Assembly: GCA_000063525.1 (NCBI GenBank)
Contig: CT978603.1
Span: forward strand, 1,049,105 to 1,113,104
From: Synechococcus sp. RCC307
Lineage (GTDB): Bacteria > Cyanobacteriota > Cyanobacteriia > PCC-6307 > Cyanobiaceae
Reading direction: 5' to 3'
Length of the DNA: 64,000 nucleotides
Part shown: piece by piece, positions 45,681 to 54,107 of the stretch
Layout: each line of letters starts with the position of its first letter
How positions within the stretch are numbered: position 1 is the stretch's first letter
The notes under the pieces: model-generated
What the model was told of the DNA's origin: nothing
Database searches by the model: none
Seen by the model: the letters and a program-made list of their open reading frames with translations, nothing else
Program-made: the position numbers and the translations under genes

Positions 45681-46236
45681 TCACCTGTTGATCACCGGTC
45701 CATCGCGCGGCGGCAAAAGTGAATGGGCGGAACAGCGCATCCGCGAGATGGCTGGTGCAGCCGCAATCACCTATCTCGCCACCGGACCCACACTCCCCGA
45801 TGACGCTGCCTGGCAACAGCGCCTGAGCCGTCACCGCCAGCGGCGCCCAGAGCATTGGCGTTTGCTGGAAGCTTCGTCCATTTCAGCGGTGAGCCAGCTG
45901 TTGCAGCAGGGCAGCGACTGCCAGGAGGACTTCGTTTTATTGGACTCCCTCGGTGGACTTGTGGCCTCAGCCCTTGAGCTCGAGGAGGAGTGCTGGCTGG
46001 AGTTGCAGGCTGCCTTTCTGATGGCTCTCGAAAAACGATCAACCCCTGTGGTGTTGGTGGCTGAGGAAGTGGGCTGGGGCGTGGTTCCGCCAACCGCCAT
46101 CGGCGGACGCTTTCGCGATCGCAATGGAAGCCTGACCCGGCAGTGTGAGCAACTCTGCTCGGAAAGTTGGCTCGTGGCAGCTGGACGCGCCTTGCCTCTC
46201 CATCAGCTCGCACAACGCCTCAATCCCGCACCCTGA
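45667..46236 (+). CDS. cobU: Adenosylcobinamide kinase / guanylyltransferase
   Basis: Bifunctional enzyme activating adenosylcobinamide for nucleotide-loop assembly of B12. The P-loop is ITGPSRGGKSEWAE (residues about 9-18), followed by TYLATGPTLPDD, the FVLLDSLGGLVA strand and a VLVAEEVGWGVVP motif characteristic of CobU/CobP. Length 189 fits. The start codon lies within the pxcA 3' end. Confidence 0.92.
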   Translation: MAVANHLLITGPSRGGKSEWAEQRIREMAGAAAITYLATGPTLPDDAAWQQRLSRHRQRRPEHWRLLEASSISAVSQLLQQGSDCQEDFVLLDSLGGLVASALELEEECWLELQAAFLMALEKRSTPVVLVAEEVGWGVVPPTAIGGRFRDRNGSLTRQCEQLCSESWLVAAGRALPLHQLAQRLNPAP

Positions 46237-46239
46237 GTC

Positions 46240-46698
46240 ATGCCTCAGATCGTTTTGGTGGAGCCTGAGATTCCGCCCAATACCGGCAATATCGCCCGCA
46301 CCTGCGCGGCCACAGAGACCCCCCTCCACCTGGTGGAACCCTTGGGCTTTGAGATCAATGATCGCCAGTTGAAGCGTGCTGGTTTGGATTACTGGCCCCA
46401 CGTTCCCTTGGTGCAACACTCCAGTTGGGGAGAGTTTTTGAAGCACCATCAGCATCATTCAGGACGCTTGTTGGGGTTCAGCCGCCATGCCAGCCGCTCC
46501 TACCTGGAGATTGATTATCGAGCAGACGACTGGCTGATTTTCGGTTGTGAAACCAAAGGATTAGCCCCTGAAGTCCAAGCCAATTGCGATGACCTCCTTC
46601 TGATTCCGATGACGTGTTCAGCGGTGAGAAGCCTGAATTTGTCTGTGGCTGCAGCGGTTGTGCTGTTTGAATCTCGTCGCCAATTAATAAACGGTTAA
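46240..46698 (+). CDS. trmL: tRNA (cytidine/uridine-2'-O-)-methyltransferase
   Basis: A 152-residue SPOUT methyltransferase acting on the wobble position of certain tRNA-Leu species by family precedent. Motifs: VEPEIPPNTGNIARTCAAT, HLVEPLGF, DDWLIFGCETKGLAPEV and SLNLSVAAAVVLFE. It is short and lacks an extra RNA-binding domain, which is normal for TrmL. Three bases separate it from cobU. Confidence 0.9.
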   Translation: MPQIVLVEPEIPPNTGNIARTCAATETPLHLVEPLGFEINDRQLKRAGLDYWPHVPLVQHSSWGEFLKHHQHHSGRLLGFSRHASRSYLEIDYRADDWLIFGCETKGLAPEVQANCDDLLLIPMTCSAVRSLNLSVAAAVVLFESRRQLING

Positions 46699-46720
46699 AG
46701 CATCTGTTTATCTAATGATC

Positions 46721-46770
46721 GGTGGATTTCATCCCACCTCACCCTTGATCATTTACCTACGAGCAGGTAA
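46721..46770 (+). repeat. Two hairpins in the leader of the M23 peptidase gene
   Basis: GGTGG/CCACC (46721-46725, 46734-46738) and TTACCT/AGGTAA (46753-46758, 46765-46770) sit in the 120-base gap before GTG 46819. No T-run follows. I looked for a ydaO-type c-di-AMP riboswitch because such elements precede M23 genes in some cyanobacteria, but its conserved segments are not present. Confidence 0.4.
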
Positions 46771-46818
46771 TTTACGCCCGATCCCGCCTGAGGGGATTGG
46801 TTCTCAGTCATTTTTTGC

Positions 46819-47730
46819 GTGAAGCCAAGCACCCTTTTCGTTCTGGGCACCTGCAGCTCACCCGTGGTGTTGGCCATGGCTGCTGGTTTTCCAAGTCGAA
46901 GCGATGATCTGGTGATTCCCGAGCTGCCCCCCTTGGTGGCTGCAGCTCCGGCCTCTGTCTCCACCCTTTGGGTGAAGACCTTGGAGAAAGTCAGTGTGAT
47001 GGATCTCGCTGAGCAAGTGGAGATGGAGCCGATTCGTTTGGCCCAGCTCAATGGTCTCAGCGCCCTCGACCATTTTGAAGCTCAGCAGTGGGTCGCCCTG
47101 CCTGAGTCACTTGAGTCATCACTGTTTTTAGTGGCCTCTCTCGACGCCAATTCGGCCCAAGACGCCAAACCCGATTCCTTCGCCGATGACAATCTGGCGG
47201 CCAAGATGAAGCGGCTTGGAAAGCTGGTGAGCCAGTCGACCCTGCCCCCAGTCCACGCCCGCCGAACCCTCGCCATCGTCCCTGGCATGAGCGGCGGCTT
47301 GAGTTGGCCTGAACTCCCTGATTTTGGGCAGCTGCGCCGGCCACAGCTCTCCGGTTTCATTTGGCCTGCGAAAGGCACGCTCACCTCTGGCTATGGCTGG
47401 CGCTGGGGCCGCATGCACCGCGGCATTGATGTCGCCAACAGCGTCGGCACCCCCATCATTGCGGCCGCCGATGGCAAGGTTGTGTTCTCCGGTTGGAGTT
47501 CAGGCGGCTACGGCTACCTGGTTGAGTTGGCCCACACCGATGGCAGCAAAACCCGCTATGCCCACAACAGCGCCTTGCTGGTGAAGAAGGGCCAAAGCGT
47601 TCGCCAAGGAACCGCGATCGCACGGATGGGAAGCACCGGCAGAAGCACTGGTCCTCACCTGCATTTTGAAATCATCAAGCCCGGCCTTGGCGCCGTGAAC
47701 CCTGTCAGTCACCTGAGTCGTCGGGGCTGA
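46819..47730 (+). CDS. M23 family metallopeptidase with LysM-like segment
   Basis: A 303-residue cell-wall peptidase or activator. The N-terminal half has a LysM-like stretch (VKTLEKVSVMDLAEQVEM; LAQLNGLSALDHFEA). The C-terminal M23 domain keeps the zinc and catalytic motifs: GWRWGRMHRGIDVAN for the H-x3-D pair, and PHLHFEI for HxH. The N terminus looks like a short signal anchor. It starts with GTG 46819. Followed by tRNA-Met. Confidence 0.88.
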   Translation: MKPSTLFVLGTCSSPVVLAMAAGFPSRSDDLVIPELPPLVAAAPASVSTLWVKTLEKVSVMDLAEQVEMEPIRLAQLNGLSALDHFEAQQWVALPESLESSLFLVASLDANSAQDAKPDSFADDNLAAKMKRLGKLVSQSTLPPVHARRTLAIVPGMSGGLSWPELPDFGQLRRPQLSGFIWPAKGTLTSGYGWRWGRMHRGIDVANSVGTPIIAAADGKVVFSGWSSGGYGYLVELAHTDGSKTRYAHNSALLVKKGQSVRQGTAIARMGSTGRSTGPHLHFEIIKPGLGAVNPVSHLSRRG

Positions 47731-47738
47731 CGATCCCG

Positions 47739-47744
47739 TACACT
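47739..47744 (+). promoter_or_regulatory. Candidate -10 box for the tRNA gene
   Basis: TACACT lies 12 bases before the first base of the tRNA, a usual spacing. Confidence 0.35.
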
Positions 47745-47755
47745 CATTCGCTCAA

Positions 47756-47829
47756 GGCTCGGTAGCTCAGCTGGTTAGAGCACAGCATTCATAACGCTGG
47801 GGTCGGGAGTTCAAGTCTCCCCCGAGCCA
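47756..47829 (+). tRNA. tRNA-Met (anticodon CAT), elongator type
   Basis: A 74-base cloverleaf: acceptor GGCTCGG/CCGAGCC, D-arm GCTC...GAGC, anticodon loop TTCATAA, T-arm GGGAG-TTCAAGT-CTCCC and discriminator A. The CCA tail is not encoded. The base pair at the base of the anticodon stem is A-C mismatched. It is not initiator-like. A tRNA-Ile2 (lysidine-modified CAT) cannot be fully excluded by eye, though the stems fit elongator Met better. Confidence 0.92.
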
Positions 47830-47856
47830 TTGCCTTGTTCTCAATCAACCTCAGTT

Positions 47857-48132
47857 TCAGCGCATTTCGATCGCGTTGAGCCGATCACGGAAGCTGCTTC
47901 CCACCGCATTGTCGCGGGGCTCACTGCGACGTGCAGGTGCGTTGCGATTTTGATAAGCCACGCTCTGCGGACGAACCTCCACAGTCTTGGAGTTACGCGC
48001 CTGCTGCTCTTGGTTTGAGGTTGGCTTGGACCGAACAATGGGATCCTTCTTCAGCTCATTGCGGAGTTGATTCAGAAGCCGGAAGTGACCGGTGTTGTTG
48101 TACTTGCGCATGAGCGCTTGATCCCAGGCCAA
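47857..48132 (-). CDS. Conserved cyanobacterial hypothetical protein (91 aa)
   Basis: A 91-residue, basic protein. MAWDQALMRKYNNTGHFRLL is followed by NQLRNELKKDPI and a disordered, Gln/Arg-rich tail. The start is conserved-looking; TTG 48132 is used because the first residues look family-like, with ATG 48111 as an alternative. No known domain. It lies tail-on to the tRNA and head-on (divergent) to the peroxiredoxin gene. Confidence 0.62.
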   Translation of the reverse strand: MAWDQALMRKYNNTGHFRLLNQLRNELKKDPIVRSKPTSNQEQQARNSKTVEVRPQSVAYQNRNAPARRSEPRDNAVGSSFRDRLNAIEMR

Positions 48133-48197
48133 AAACCCACAGCAATTCGTACCCAGACTAAGCCGCAGGAGCGGGGCAATTGTGATAGCTTAGGGAA

Positions 48198-48224
48198 GCT
48201 TAAACGGAATGAATCCGCTTAAGC
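48198..48224 (+). repeat. 11-bp inverted repeat in the peroxiredoxin leader
   Basis: GCTTAAACGGA (48198-48208) and TCCGCTTAAGC (48214-48224) pair with one mismatch around ATGAA, 25 bases before ATG 48250. It could be an RNA hairpin in the leader or an operator. Confidence 0.5.
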
Positions 48225-48249
48225 AGCTGTTAATTCTCTGCCTTTCTCC

Positions 48250-48849
48250 ATGACCACCGGCGTCTTCCGCGTTGGCCTGCAGGCCCCCGATTTCACCGCC
48301 ACCGCAGTGGTTGACCAAGAGTTCAAGGACATCTCCCTATCCCAGTACCGCGGCAAGTACGTGGTGCTGTTCTTTTACCCCCTCGATTTCACCTTTGTCT
48401 GCCCAACGGAGATCACAGCGTTCTCCGATCGCTACGACGCCTTCAAAGCACTGAACACCGAAGTGCTGGGTGTCTCCGTCGACAGCCAGTTCAGTCACCT
48501 GGCCTGGATCCAAACTGAGCGCAAGCAAGGTGGTCTTGGCGACATTGCCTACCCACTGGTTGCTGACCTCAAAAAGGAGATTGCTAGCGCCTACAACGTC
48601 CTCGATGAAGCCGAAGGCGTTGCCCTACGCGGTTTGTTCATCATCAATCCCGAGGGTGTGGTCCAGCACGCCACCGTCAACAACCTGCCAGTGGGCCGCA
48701 ACGTGGAGGAAACCCTGCGTGTGCTTCAGGCCTTCCAGCACGTTGAGGCCAACCCCGACGAGGTCTGCCCCGCCAACTGGACGCCTGGTGAGCGCACCAT
48801 GAACCCTGATCCGGTCGGAAGCAAGGACTTCTTCGCTGCTGTCAACTGA
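48250..48849 (+). CDS. Typical 2-Cys peroxiredoxin
   Basis: Thiol peroxidase reducing hydrogen peroxide with thioredoxin, 199 residues. The peroxidatic cysteine is Cys51 in [13 protein letters not shown] and the resolving cysteine is Cys173 in EVCPANW. GGLG and the YF-like C-terminal part ([10 protein letters not shown]) correspond to the sensitive-type region, though the YF pair itself is absent (here FF). It ends with an intrinsic terminator inside the facing ldcA gene, and overlaps that gene by eight bases. Confidence 0.95.
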   Translation: MTTGVFRVGLQAPDFTATAVVDQEFKDISLSQYRGKYVVLFFYPLDFTFVCPTEITAFSDRYDAFKALNTEVLGVSVDSQFSHLAWIQTERKQGGLGDIAYPLVADLKKEIASAYNVLDEAEGVALRGLFIINPEGVVQHATVNNLPVGRNVEETLRVLQAFQHVEANPDEVCPANWTPGERTMNPDPVGSKDFFAAVN

Positions 48850-49795
48850 GCAGCGACAGGGTTCCAGCTTCAGCGTCCAAACGAGCCCTCCTGCCCAGCG
48901 GGAGGGCTTTATTGGGTCGTCCATGACCCACTGGCAGGCCCTGGACAATCGGAATACCAAGATCACCCAAGCGGTCTTCCAAGACGTCCGCCAAGCTCAA
49001 ATCGCCGGGAAGCACATCCTCAGGAATCCAACGGAAGTGTCCCAAGCCGATGCCAGCGAGGTTCTGCAATAAACCGGCGGTGCGCCACTGGGTGAGCATC
49101 CGGTCGATTCGGTAGGGCGCTTCTCCAACGTCTTCCAGCACAAGGATCGTGCCATCCAGTGATGGCATCCAAGGGGTTCCAATCAGGTGGGTACCAACGG
49201 TGAGGTTGGTGACCACAAGCTCTCCCTCCGCAACACCACCACGCAACGGTTGCCCGGTGAGCGGCCCGACGGCCTCTCCCATCAACAGCTGGCGCACCCG
49301 TTCGTCTTTCCAGCCATGAATTCCGCCCCGTCCGCCTGCTGCTAACTGGGCAAGAAGCAGGGCACAGTTATCGGAAAACCCCACGCACCAACGTGGCGTT
49401 GGACCAGGATTAAAGCCCGCCTCGAGGCTGCGGGCCGCTCCCCAGCCCCCGGCAATGCAAACAACACCGTCAGCTCCAGGATCACGCCAGGCTTGCTGCA
49501 ACAGGGCTGCGCGATCTGGGTCGCTGGCTGAGAAATAGGTCCATTGCCCCAAGCTCTGCTTAGGGATGACGAGATCCAACCCCCAGTCTTGATAGAGCCG
49601 CTGCCATCCACGATCCCCCTGCAAGGTGTCGGGATCAACCCAGGTGCCAGGAGCCACGCCGATCAAGCGATCACCCAAGCGCAATGGCGCAGGCCAAGCC
49701 GACGGGCTCGATTGCACAGGTGTCGGCAAGCCTGTTGCGGTGAGCGCAGCCCCAAAACCTAGGCTGGCCAAAATCTGGCGACGGTTGAGCTTCAT
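48842..49795 (-). CDS. ldcA: LD-carboxypeptidase (peptidase S66, LdcA-like)
   Basis: A 317-residue muramoyltetrapeptide carboxypeptidase, releasing the terminal D-Ala in peptidoglycan recycling. It has a Tat-like signal ([19 protein letters not shown]), IGVAPGTW, the nucleophile serine in [12 protein letters not shown], and conserved glutamate and histidine regions ([31 protein letters not shown]). An exported Tat substrate is unusual for this enzyme group. ATGA overlap with purQ makes it the third gene of purS-purQ-ldcA. Confidence 0.86.
   Translation of the reverse strand: MKLNRRQILASLGFGAALTATGLPTPVQSSPSAWPAPLRLGDRLIGVAPGTWVDPDTLQGDRGWQRLYQDWGLDLVIPKQSLGQWTYFSASDPDRAALLQQAWRDPGADGVVCIAGGWGAARSLEAGFNPGPTPRWCVGFSDNCALLLAQLAAGGRGGIHGWKDERVRQLLMGEAVGPLTGQPLRGGVAEGELVVTNLTVGTHLIGTPWMPSLDGTILVLEDVGEAPYRIDRMLTQWRTAGLLQNLAGIGLGHFRWIPEDVLPGDLSLADVLEDRLGDLGIPIVQGLPVGHGRPNKALPLGRRARLDAEAGTLSLLS
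48885..48913 (+). terminator. Rho-independent terminator of the peroxiredoxin gene
   Basis: GCCCTCC (48885-48891) pairs with GGAGGGC (48901-48907) and is followed by TTTATT. It lies within the 3' coding part of the convergent ldcA gene, so its DNA serves both as coding sequence and as terminator. Confidence 0.8.
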
Positions 49796-50445
49796 CCCAG
49801 CAGAGACTGCAGCAACCGTTGACCATCGATGCCCCCCAACAGGGGATCGGTCGCTCGCTCAGGGTGGGGCATCAATCCAAGAACATTGCCACGGCGGTTG
49901 CAAACGCCGGCTACATCAAGGATGGAGCCATTGGGGTTGTGCCCGTAGCGCAGCACCAGCTGACCATGCTGCTCAAGCTCGCTCAAGGTGTCGGCCTGGC
50001 ATTGGTAGCGGCCTTCGCCGTGGGCAATTGGAAATTGCACACGCTCCTGGTCCCCATAGCCCTTCAGGAGATGGCAGGAGCCGGGGCTCACGACCAACTC
50101 ACAGGGCTCACAGATGAAATGGAGGTTTTGGTTGCGCGTGAGGGCGCCCGGCAACAGGCCCATCTCCGTGAGCACCTGAAACCCATTGCAAATGCCCAAC
50201 ACAGGACCGCCATCGGCGGCAAAAGCGTGGACGGCATGCAGGAGTGGAGACAGGCTCGCCAAAGCACCACAGCGCAGGTAATCGCCGTAGCTGAAACCAC
50301 CGGGGAGCACCACCGCCTGGATGTCTTCCAGGCTGGTGGTGTCATGCCAAAGAAACCGGCAGGGCAGATCGAGGATTCCGCTCAGGGCCCAGGCCATGTC
50401 CCGATCACAGTTGGACCCTGGGAAAACAACAATGCCGACGGTCAC
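49792..50445 (-). CDS. purQ: Phosphoribosylformylglycinamidine synthase subunit PurQ
   Basis: The glutaminase subunit of the three-part FGAM synthase. [19 protein letters not shown], the nucleophile in [20 protein letters not shown], and the C-terminal [15 protein letters not shown] are diagnostic. It starts at GTG 50445, overlapping the purS stop (GTGA). Length 217 fits. Confidence 0.95.
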   Translation of the reverse strand: MTVGIVVFPGSNCDRDMAWALSGILDLPCRFLWHDTTSLEDIQAVVLPGGFSYGDYLRCGALASLSPLLHAVHAFAADGGPVLGICNGFQVLTEMGLLPGALTRNQNLHFICEPCELVVSPGSCHLLKGYGDQERVQFPIAHGEGRYQCQADTLSELEQHGQLVLRYGHNPNGSILDVAGVCNRRGNVLGLMPHPERATDPLLGGIDGQRLLQSLLG

Positions 50446-50765
50446 GCTTGGAGTTCCTCCAGGCTGATGCTCCAGTTTTCCGTCACAGGGTTGGCCAGCA
50501 AGCGATCACAGAGAACTCCCACCTGCGCTTCCGCTTGTTTGGCATCAGGCGCTTCGAGGCTGAGAACGATGGCCTTACCAATGCGCAAGCTTTGGAGTCC
50601 TTCCACGCCTAAACGGGCCGCAGCCGATCGGGTGGCTTCACCAGCTGGATCGAGAACCGAAGGACGCAGCTGCACTTCGACACGAGCTTGATAACGGGGC
50701 AAAGCGAACAAGCAATCGCAACGATCTTCGCAGTTGCTGCTGCCAAATCTTTTTTTGATGGGCAT
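50442..50765 (-). CDS. purS: Phosphoribosylformylglycinamidine synthase subunit PurS
   Basis: A small dimeric bridge between PurQ and PurL. From residue 22 the sequence [20 protein letters not shown] and [13 protein letters not shown] match PurS. The 21 residues before ([20 protein letters not shown]) are not part of the usual fold, so the start might instead be TTG 50702; ATG 50765 is the only ATG. The start lies 27 bases from the divergent start of the next gene. Confidence 0.88.
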   Translation of the reverse strand: MPIKKRFGSSNCEDRCDCLFALPRYQARVEVQLRPSVLDPAGEATRSAAARLGVEGLQSLRIGKAIVLSLEAPDAKQAEAQVGVLCDRLLANPVTENWSISLEELQA

Positions 50766-50791
50766 GGTGAAAAAAACGCCCCCACGCCCCG

Positions 50792-51088
50792 TTGGCCAAG
50801 GCCCTGCTGCTGCTACTGACCATTGGCATGGCCGTGCCTGGCCTCGCCCAGGAATGTCGTGGCAAAGATGGAGCTTGGCAGCAGTGTTCCTTGGACTGGA
50901 TCGATCCAGGCCGCCGCTGGGATCTGCGCTTGCCTAATGAGCACTGGCAAATCAGCCACGACGGCAGTGGTTCCATGCAAATTCGCGAAGCTGGGGGCCA
51001 GTGGGTTCCTGCTCAAGCGCGCTGGCAGGAGCCAGGGGTGTTGTGCTGGGGAGAGCTCTGTGCCCGTGGGCCCTTGCCCCTCGATTAA
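50792..51088 (+). CDS. Small exported hypothetical protein
   Basis: A 98-residue protein with a signal peptide (AKALLLLLTIGMAVPGLAQ|EC) and four cysteines in the mature part. Its mature sequence (RGKDGAWQQCSLDWIDPGRR; WCGELCARG-like end) suggests two disulfides and a compact extracytoplasmic domain. It begins at TTG 50792, forced by the signal. The 3' end overlaps cobW by four bases. No family recognised. Confidence 0.6.
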   Translation: MAKALLLLLTIGMAVPGLAQECRGKDGAWQQCSLDWIDPGRRWDLRLPNEHWQISHDGSGSMQIREAGGQWVPAQARWQEPGVLCWGELCARGPLPLD

Positions 51089-52134
51089 GCCTGCAGGGAA
51101 GCGAGTTGCGCCGCCAAGCGGCTCTGATCGGGGGATCGGCCAATCAACACCAGGTTGAGCTGGTCGCTGCTGGCTTGGTCCGCTTCAAACCAACAATCCA
51201 GTCGCCGGCCAACGGCTTGCACCTGCAGCGGCAACACTTTGCCAGCAATGGGAATCCGTCCCTTAAGCCGCAACAAACCCATGGTTTCAATGGCGCCTGT
51301 CAAAACGCTCTCAAGACCCTCCTGCTGCCAACGACCCTTTAACTGCAGGCTGGCGGAGAGCAGCTCTGGGTGGTGGTGATCGTGGTGGTGGTGATGATCA
51401 TCATGGGATTCGGGCTCAGGGTCCACCGCCTCATGACGACTCAAACCAAGTAACAACTCCGGATCCACCCGGCCGTGGCTGATCGGCAGGCTCATCACGC
51501 CAGGGAAGTGGGCACGCGACTCAAGCTGCTGGGCCGCCAAGCGCTGCTGCTCATCAGAGAGACGATCAGCCCGGCTAATCAGCACAAGATCAGCTTGTTC
51601 CAGCTGCTCGTCAAACAGCTCATCAATGCTGTCGTCGTGATCCAGGCTGGGGTCATCAGCCCGTTGCTGCTCCAGCAGATTCACATCGGCCACAACCTCG
51701 CCGCGAGCCAAGGCTTCGCCATCCACCACCGTCACCACCCCGCTGACGCGGGTGCGATGGCGAATTTCCGGCCATTGGAAGGCCTGTAGCAGGGGCTCGG
51801 GCAAAGCCAACCCACTGGTCTCAATCACGATCCCATCGAGCTGATCGGCTTGCTCAAGCACCGCTTCCATCGTGGGAAGAAAGTCGTCTTGAACGGTGCA
51901 ACAGAGGCAGCCATTGGCCAATTCCACGATGGTTGGAGCAGTGACCGACTCGTCCTCATCGCACACCTGACAGCTTTTAAGCAGCTGTCCATCAATGCCA
52001 ACCTCGCCGAACTCATTAACCAGCACAGCCAGCCGTTGCTGCGATTGCCGCAAGAGTTCACGCAAAACCGTGGTTTTGCCAGCACCAAGGAACCCGGTGA
52101 CCACCGTCACCGGTAAACGGGTTGTGGACGCCAC
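51085..52134 (-). CDS. cobW: CobW/COG0523-family metal GTPase
   Basis: A 349-residue G3E GTPase that handles metal ions, here most likely cobalt. It shows the P-loop (VVTGFLGAGKTTVLREL), the C-x-C-C motif (NGCLCCTVQDDF), NKxD-type ISRADRLSD, and a histidine-rich loop (ESHDDHHHHHDHHHPELL) between the G domain and the C-terminal domain. It starts at GTG 52134, right after hupE under the same B12 riboswitch. The riboswitch context supports a cobalamin role. Confidence 0.9.
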   Translation of the reverse strand: MASTTRLPVTVVTGFLGAGKTTVLRELLRQSQQRLAVLVNEFGEVGIDGQLLKSCQVCDEDESVTAPTIVELANGCLCCTVQDDFLPTMEAVLEQADQLDGIVIETSGLALPEPLLQAFQWPEIRHRTRVSGVVTVVDGEALARGEVVADVNLLEQQRADDPSLDHDDSIDELFDEQLEQADLVLISRADRLSDEQQRLAAQQLESRAHFPGVMSLPISHGRVDPELLLGLSRHEAVDPEPESHDDHHHHHDHHHPELLSASLQLKGRWQQEGLESVLTGAIETMGLLRLKGRIPIAGKVLPLQVQAVGRRLDCWFEADQASSDQLNLVLIGRSPDQSRLAAQLASLQA

Positions 52135-52136
52135 GC

Positions 52137-52715
52137 TCAGGCCACCAGCAACGACCAGCTGAAAGCACAGCCAATGCCAATCCAGATCCCAGCGGCCAAG
52201 CGCAGGCCCTGATCACCGATCAGCCGCACCACCGGATCAGAGAAGCGGCGCACCAACAGGAGCATCACAGCTTGAGCCACAAAGAGACCGATGAAATAAG
52301 CCACCAGGGGCGTGGGCTCGGCGCCAACGATGGTTCCCCCAAGCATCACGCCATGCAGCGCAAAGGCGGGGTACAACCAACCGGTGGAAAGGGTGCCAAG
52401 GATGACCAAGCCTTCCACCACCAGAGACAGCGACACCAGCGCTTCGGTGGGCAGAACCAAGGCCTCAGGGATCACCACAACCTGAGCTAAGGCCGCGCCG
52501 AGCAAACCAACAGCCAGCAGGGTTGGAATCCAGCGGCGGGGTTGATCCCAACCCACCAGCATCAAAGCTGCCAAAAACAAAAGGTGGTCGGGCCCCAACA
52601 AGGGATGACCCACACCACTGAGGAAACCCTGAAGAGGAGAGAGGCTGATCTCCTCCATTCCGAAGGGATGGTGCGCCAACACCGTTGGGAGGAACCCAAG
52701 CAGGGAATCAATCAT
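52137..52715 (-). CDS. hupE: HupE/UreJ-type cobalt (nickel) permease
   Basis: A 192-residue protein with six hydrophobic helices. The conserved histidine motif in helix two is GHPLLGPDHLLFLAALML, and another is AFALHGVMLGGTIVGAEP. The N-terminal region to AHHPFGME resembles the short signal of HupE proteins. HupE imports nickel or cobalt; the cobalamin riboswitch and adjacent cobW point to cobalt. Confidence 0.88.
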   Translation of the reverse strand: MIDSLLGFLPTVLAHHPFGMEEISLSPLQGFLSGVGHPLLGPDHLLFLAALMLVGWDQPRRWIPTLLAVGLLGAALAQVVVIPEALVLPTEALVSLSLVVEGLVILGTLSTGWLYPAFALHGVMLGGTIVGAEPTPLVAYFIGLFVAQAVMLLLVRRFSDPVVRLIGDQGLRLAAGIWIGIGCAFSWSLLVA

Positions 52716-52732
52716 CCAGAAGATCCGGTCCG

Positions 52733-52865
52733 CGCCGGGGAAGTGGGGAGGTTCCGGCGGGCGTTCTGACTCACCCCTTGGGGTTCACAGCTGCGGGACA
52801 GCGCCGGATTCACACCGGACTTTCCCCCTTTCCTTCCCGAGCTGATCCCAAGGGAAACCGGATCC
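52733..52865 (-). promoter_or_regulatory. Cobalamin riboswitch
   Basis: Read on the minus strand, the conserved core runs GGGGGAAAGTCCGGTGTGAA, then TCCGGCGCTGTCCCGC and AGCTGTGA (52785-52828), followed by GTCAGAACGCCCGCCGG (52751-52770), matching B12 riboswitch signatures. It ends about 18 bases before the hupE ATG. An alternative stem CGCCGG/CCGGCG (52754-52759 with 52733-52738) uses part of the core and could be the switch. B12 would lower hupE-cobW expression. Confidence 0.9.
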
Positions 52866-52886
52866 TGAAATTACCATCGCCGTCCC

Positions 52887-53381
52887 CTAGCCACAGCCCA
52901 AGCTGTCAGCTGTGGAGAGACCGGAACGTTCGTTGACTCCAGTGGCTCTGGCACAGAGCTGCTTGATCTGCGGTAGATCGAGCACGGCATTGGTGAAATC
53001 AGCACCGTCGATCGTGGCGTCGGTGAATTTGCTTTGCAGCAACATGCCGTTATCGAGCCTGGCCTGGCTCAGGTCAGCCCGGTCAAAACGGCTGGAGAAG
53101 GCCACCACATCACGCAGATCGGCCCCGGAGAAATTGGAATCCTGCAATTGCGTGGTGTTGAACACCGTGCCGCGTAGGTCGCTATCGGAAAAATCCGTTC
53201 CCTCCAAATCCATCTTCAGAAACTCCTTCTGCTGAAGGTTTCGGCCGTGCATGTCACTGGAGAGATCTTGCATCGACTTCGCCCCTCGCAGCTCTGGAGC
53301 TGTGATGGCAGCAGCGGCTCCAGGCCACTGCAAGAGCAACACCAACAACATCGCGGTGGCCGACAGCAAAAAGCGCCGCAT
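52887..53381 (-). CDS. Pentapeptide-repeat protein, exported
   Basis: A 164-residue protein with a signal peptide (LLSATAMLLVLLLQWPGAAA) and about eight pentapeptide repeats of the A(D/N)Lxx type (DLEGTDFSDSDLRG; SNFSGADLRD; FTDATIDGADFTNA). The fold is a right-handed quadrilateral beta helix. Export suggests periplasm or thylakoid lumen, where such proteins occur in cyanobacteria. Two cysteines lie in the C-terminal part. Divergent from upp by 35 bases. Confidence 0.85.
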   Translation of the reverse strand: MRRFLLSATAMLLVLLLQWPGAAAAITAPELRGAKSMQDLSSDMHGRNLQQKEFLKMDLEGTDFSDSDLRGTVFNTTQLQDSNFSGADLRDVVAFSSRFDRADLSQARLDNGMLLQSKFTDATIDGADFTNAVLDLPQIKQLCARATGVNERSGLSTADSLGCG

Positions 53382-53416
53382 GAATCCCCGTAGGCTTGGC
53401 GCACAAGCTAGGTGAA

Positions 53417-54088
53417 ATGCCCTCCTCCTTTCGTGTGGTGGTGCCCCCCCATCCGTTGGTGGCCCACTGGCTCACAGTGCTGCGCGACAAGCAAACCCCC
53501 TCGCCGTTGTTCGCAACAGCGATGAAAGAGCTGGGCCGCTGGCTCACCTATGAGGCAGCCCGCGATTGGTTGCCCCAGCGCAACATCACAGTTGAAACGC
53601 CTTTGGCCAGTTGTGAGGGCCAAGTGATGGACCCCACAACCCCGGTGCTCGCCATCCCAATCCTGCGCGCTGGTTTGGGACTCTGGGCTGGCGGGCAAGA
53701 CGTTCTGCCCCATGCGCGGGTTGCCCATATGGGTGTGGTGCGTGATGAGGCAACGGCGCAGGCCAGCAGCTATCTCGACCGCATGCCCAAGCGCATTGGC
53801 GAGCGGGTGGGCGTGATGGTGTTCGATCCGATGGTCGCCACTGGTGGCAGCTTGGCGATGGTGCTCCGCCAACTCAAGGAGCTTGGGGTGCATGGATCGC
53901 GTCTGCGGGTGATCACCGCTCTGGCCTCCTCACCAGGGCTCAAAAGCCTGGCTGAGGAATTTCAGGACCTCACCCTCTACACCGGTTGCATTGATGCCGA
54001 ACTCGATGAACGGAACTACATCGTGCCTGGACTAGGCGATGCGGGCGATCGTCTTTACGGCACAGAGTCGGAGGACTTCCTAGCCTGA
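53417..54088 (+). CDS. upp: Uracil phosphoribosyltransferase
   Basis: A 223-residue salvage enzyme making UMP from uracil and PRPP. It has PILRAGLGLWAGGQDVLP, the PRPP loop in VMVFDPMVATGGSLAMVL, and LYTGCIDAELDERNYIVPGL with GDRLYG toward the end. ATG 53417 is used; codons before it are not conserved. Confidence 0.95.
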   Translation: MPSSFRVVVPPHPLVAHWLTVLRDKQTPSPLFATAMKELGRWLTYEAARDWLPQRNITVETPLASCEGQVMDPTTPVLAIPILRAGLGLWAGGQDVLPHARVAHMGVVRDEATAQASSYLDRMPKRIGERVGVMVFDPMVATGGSLAMVLRQLKELGVHGSRLRVITALASSPGLKSLAEEFQDLTLYTGCIDAELDERNYIVPGLGDAGDRLYGTESEDFLA

Positions 54089-54107
54089 TAGGGACAACGT
54101 TTTGAGC

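Noticed and set aside
46699-46818. c-di-AMP (ydaO-type) riboswitch before the M23 peptidase
   Set aside because: The gene type made it plausible, but the conserved GGGGGACC-like and GGGGUGA segments are absent; only two short hairpins are present.
47756-47829. Reading the CAT tRNA as tRNA-Ile2
   Set aside because: Acceptor and T-arm fit an elongator Met tRNA better; this remains slightly uncertain without a covariance model.
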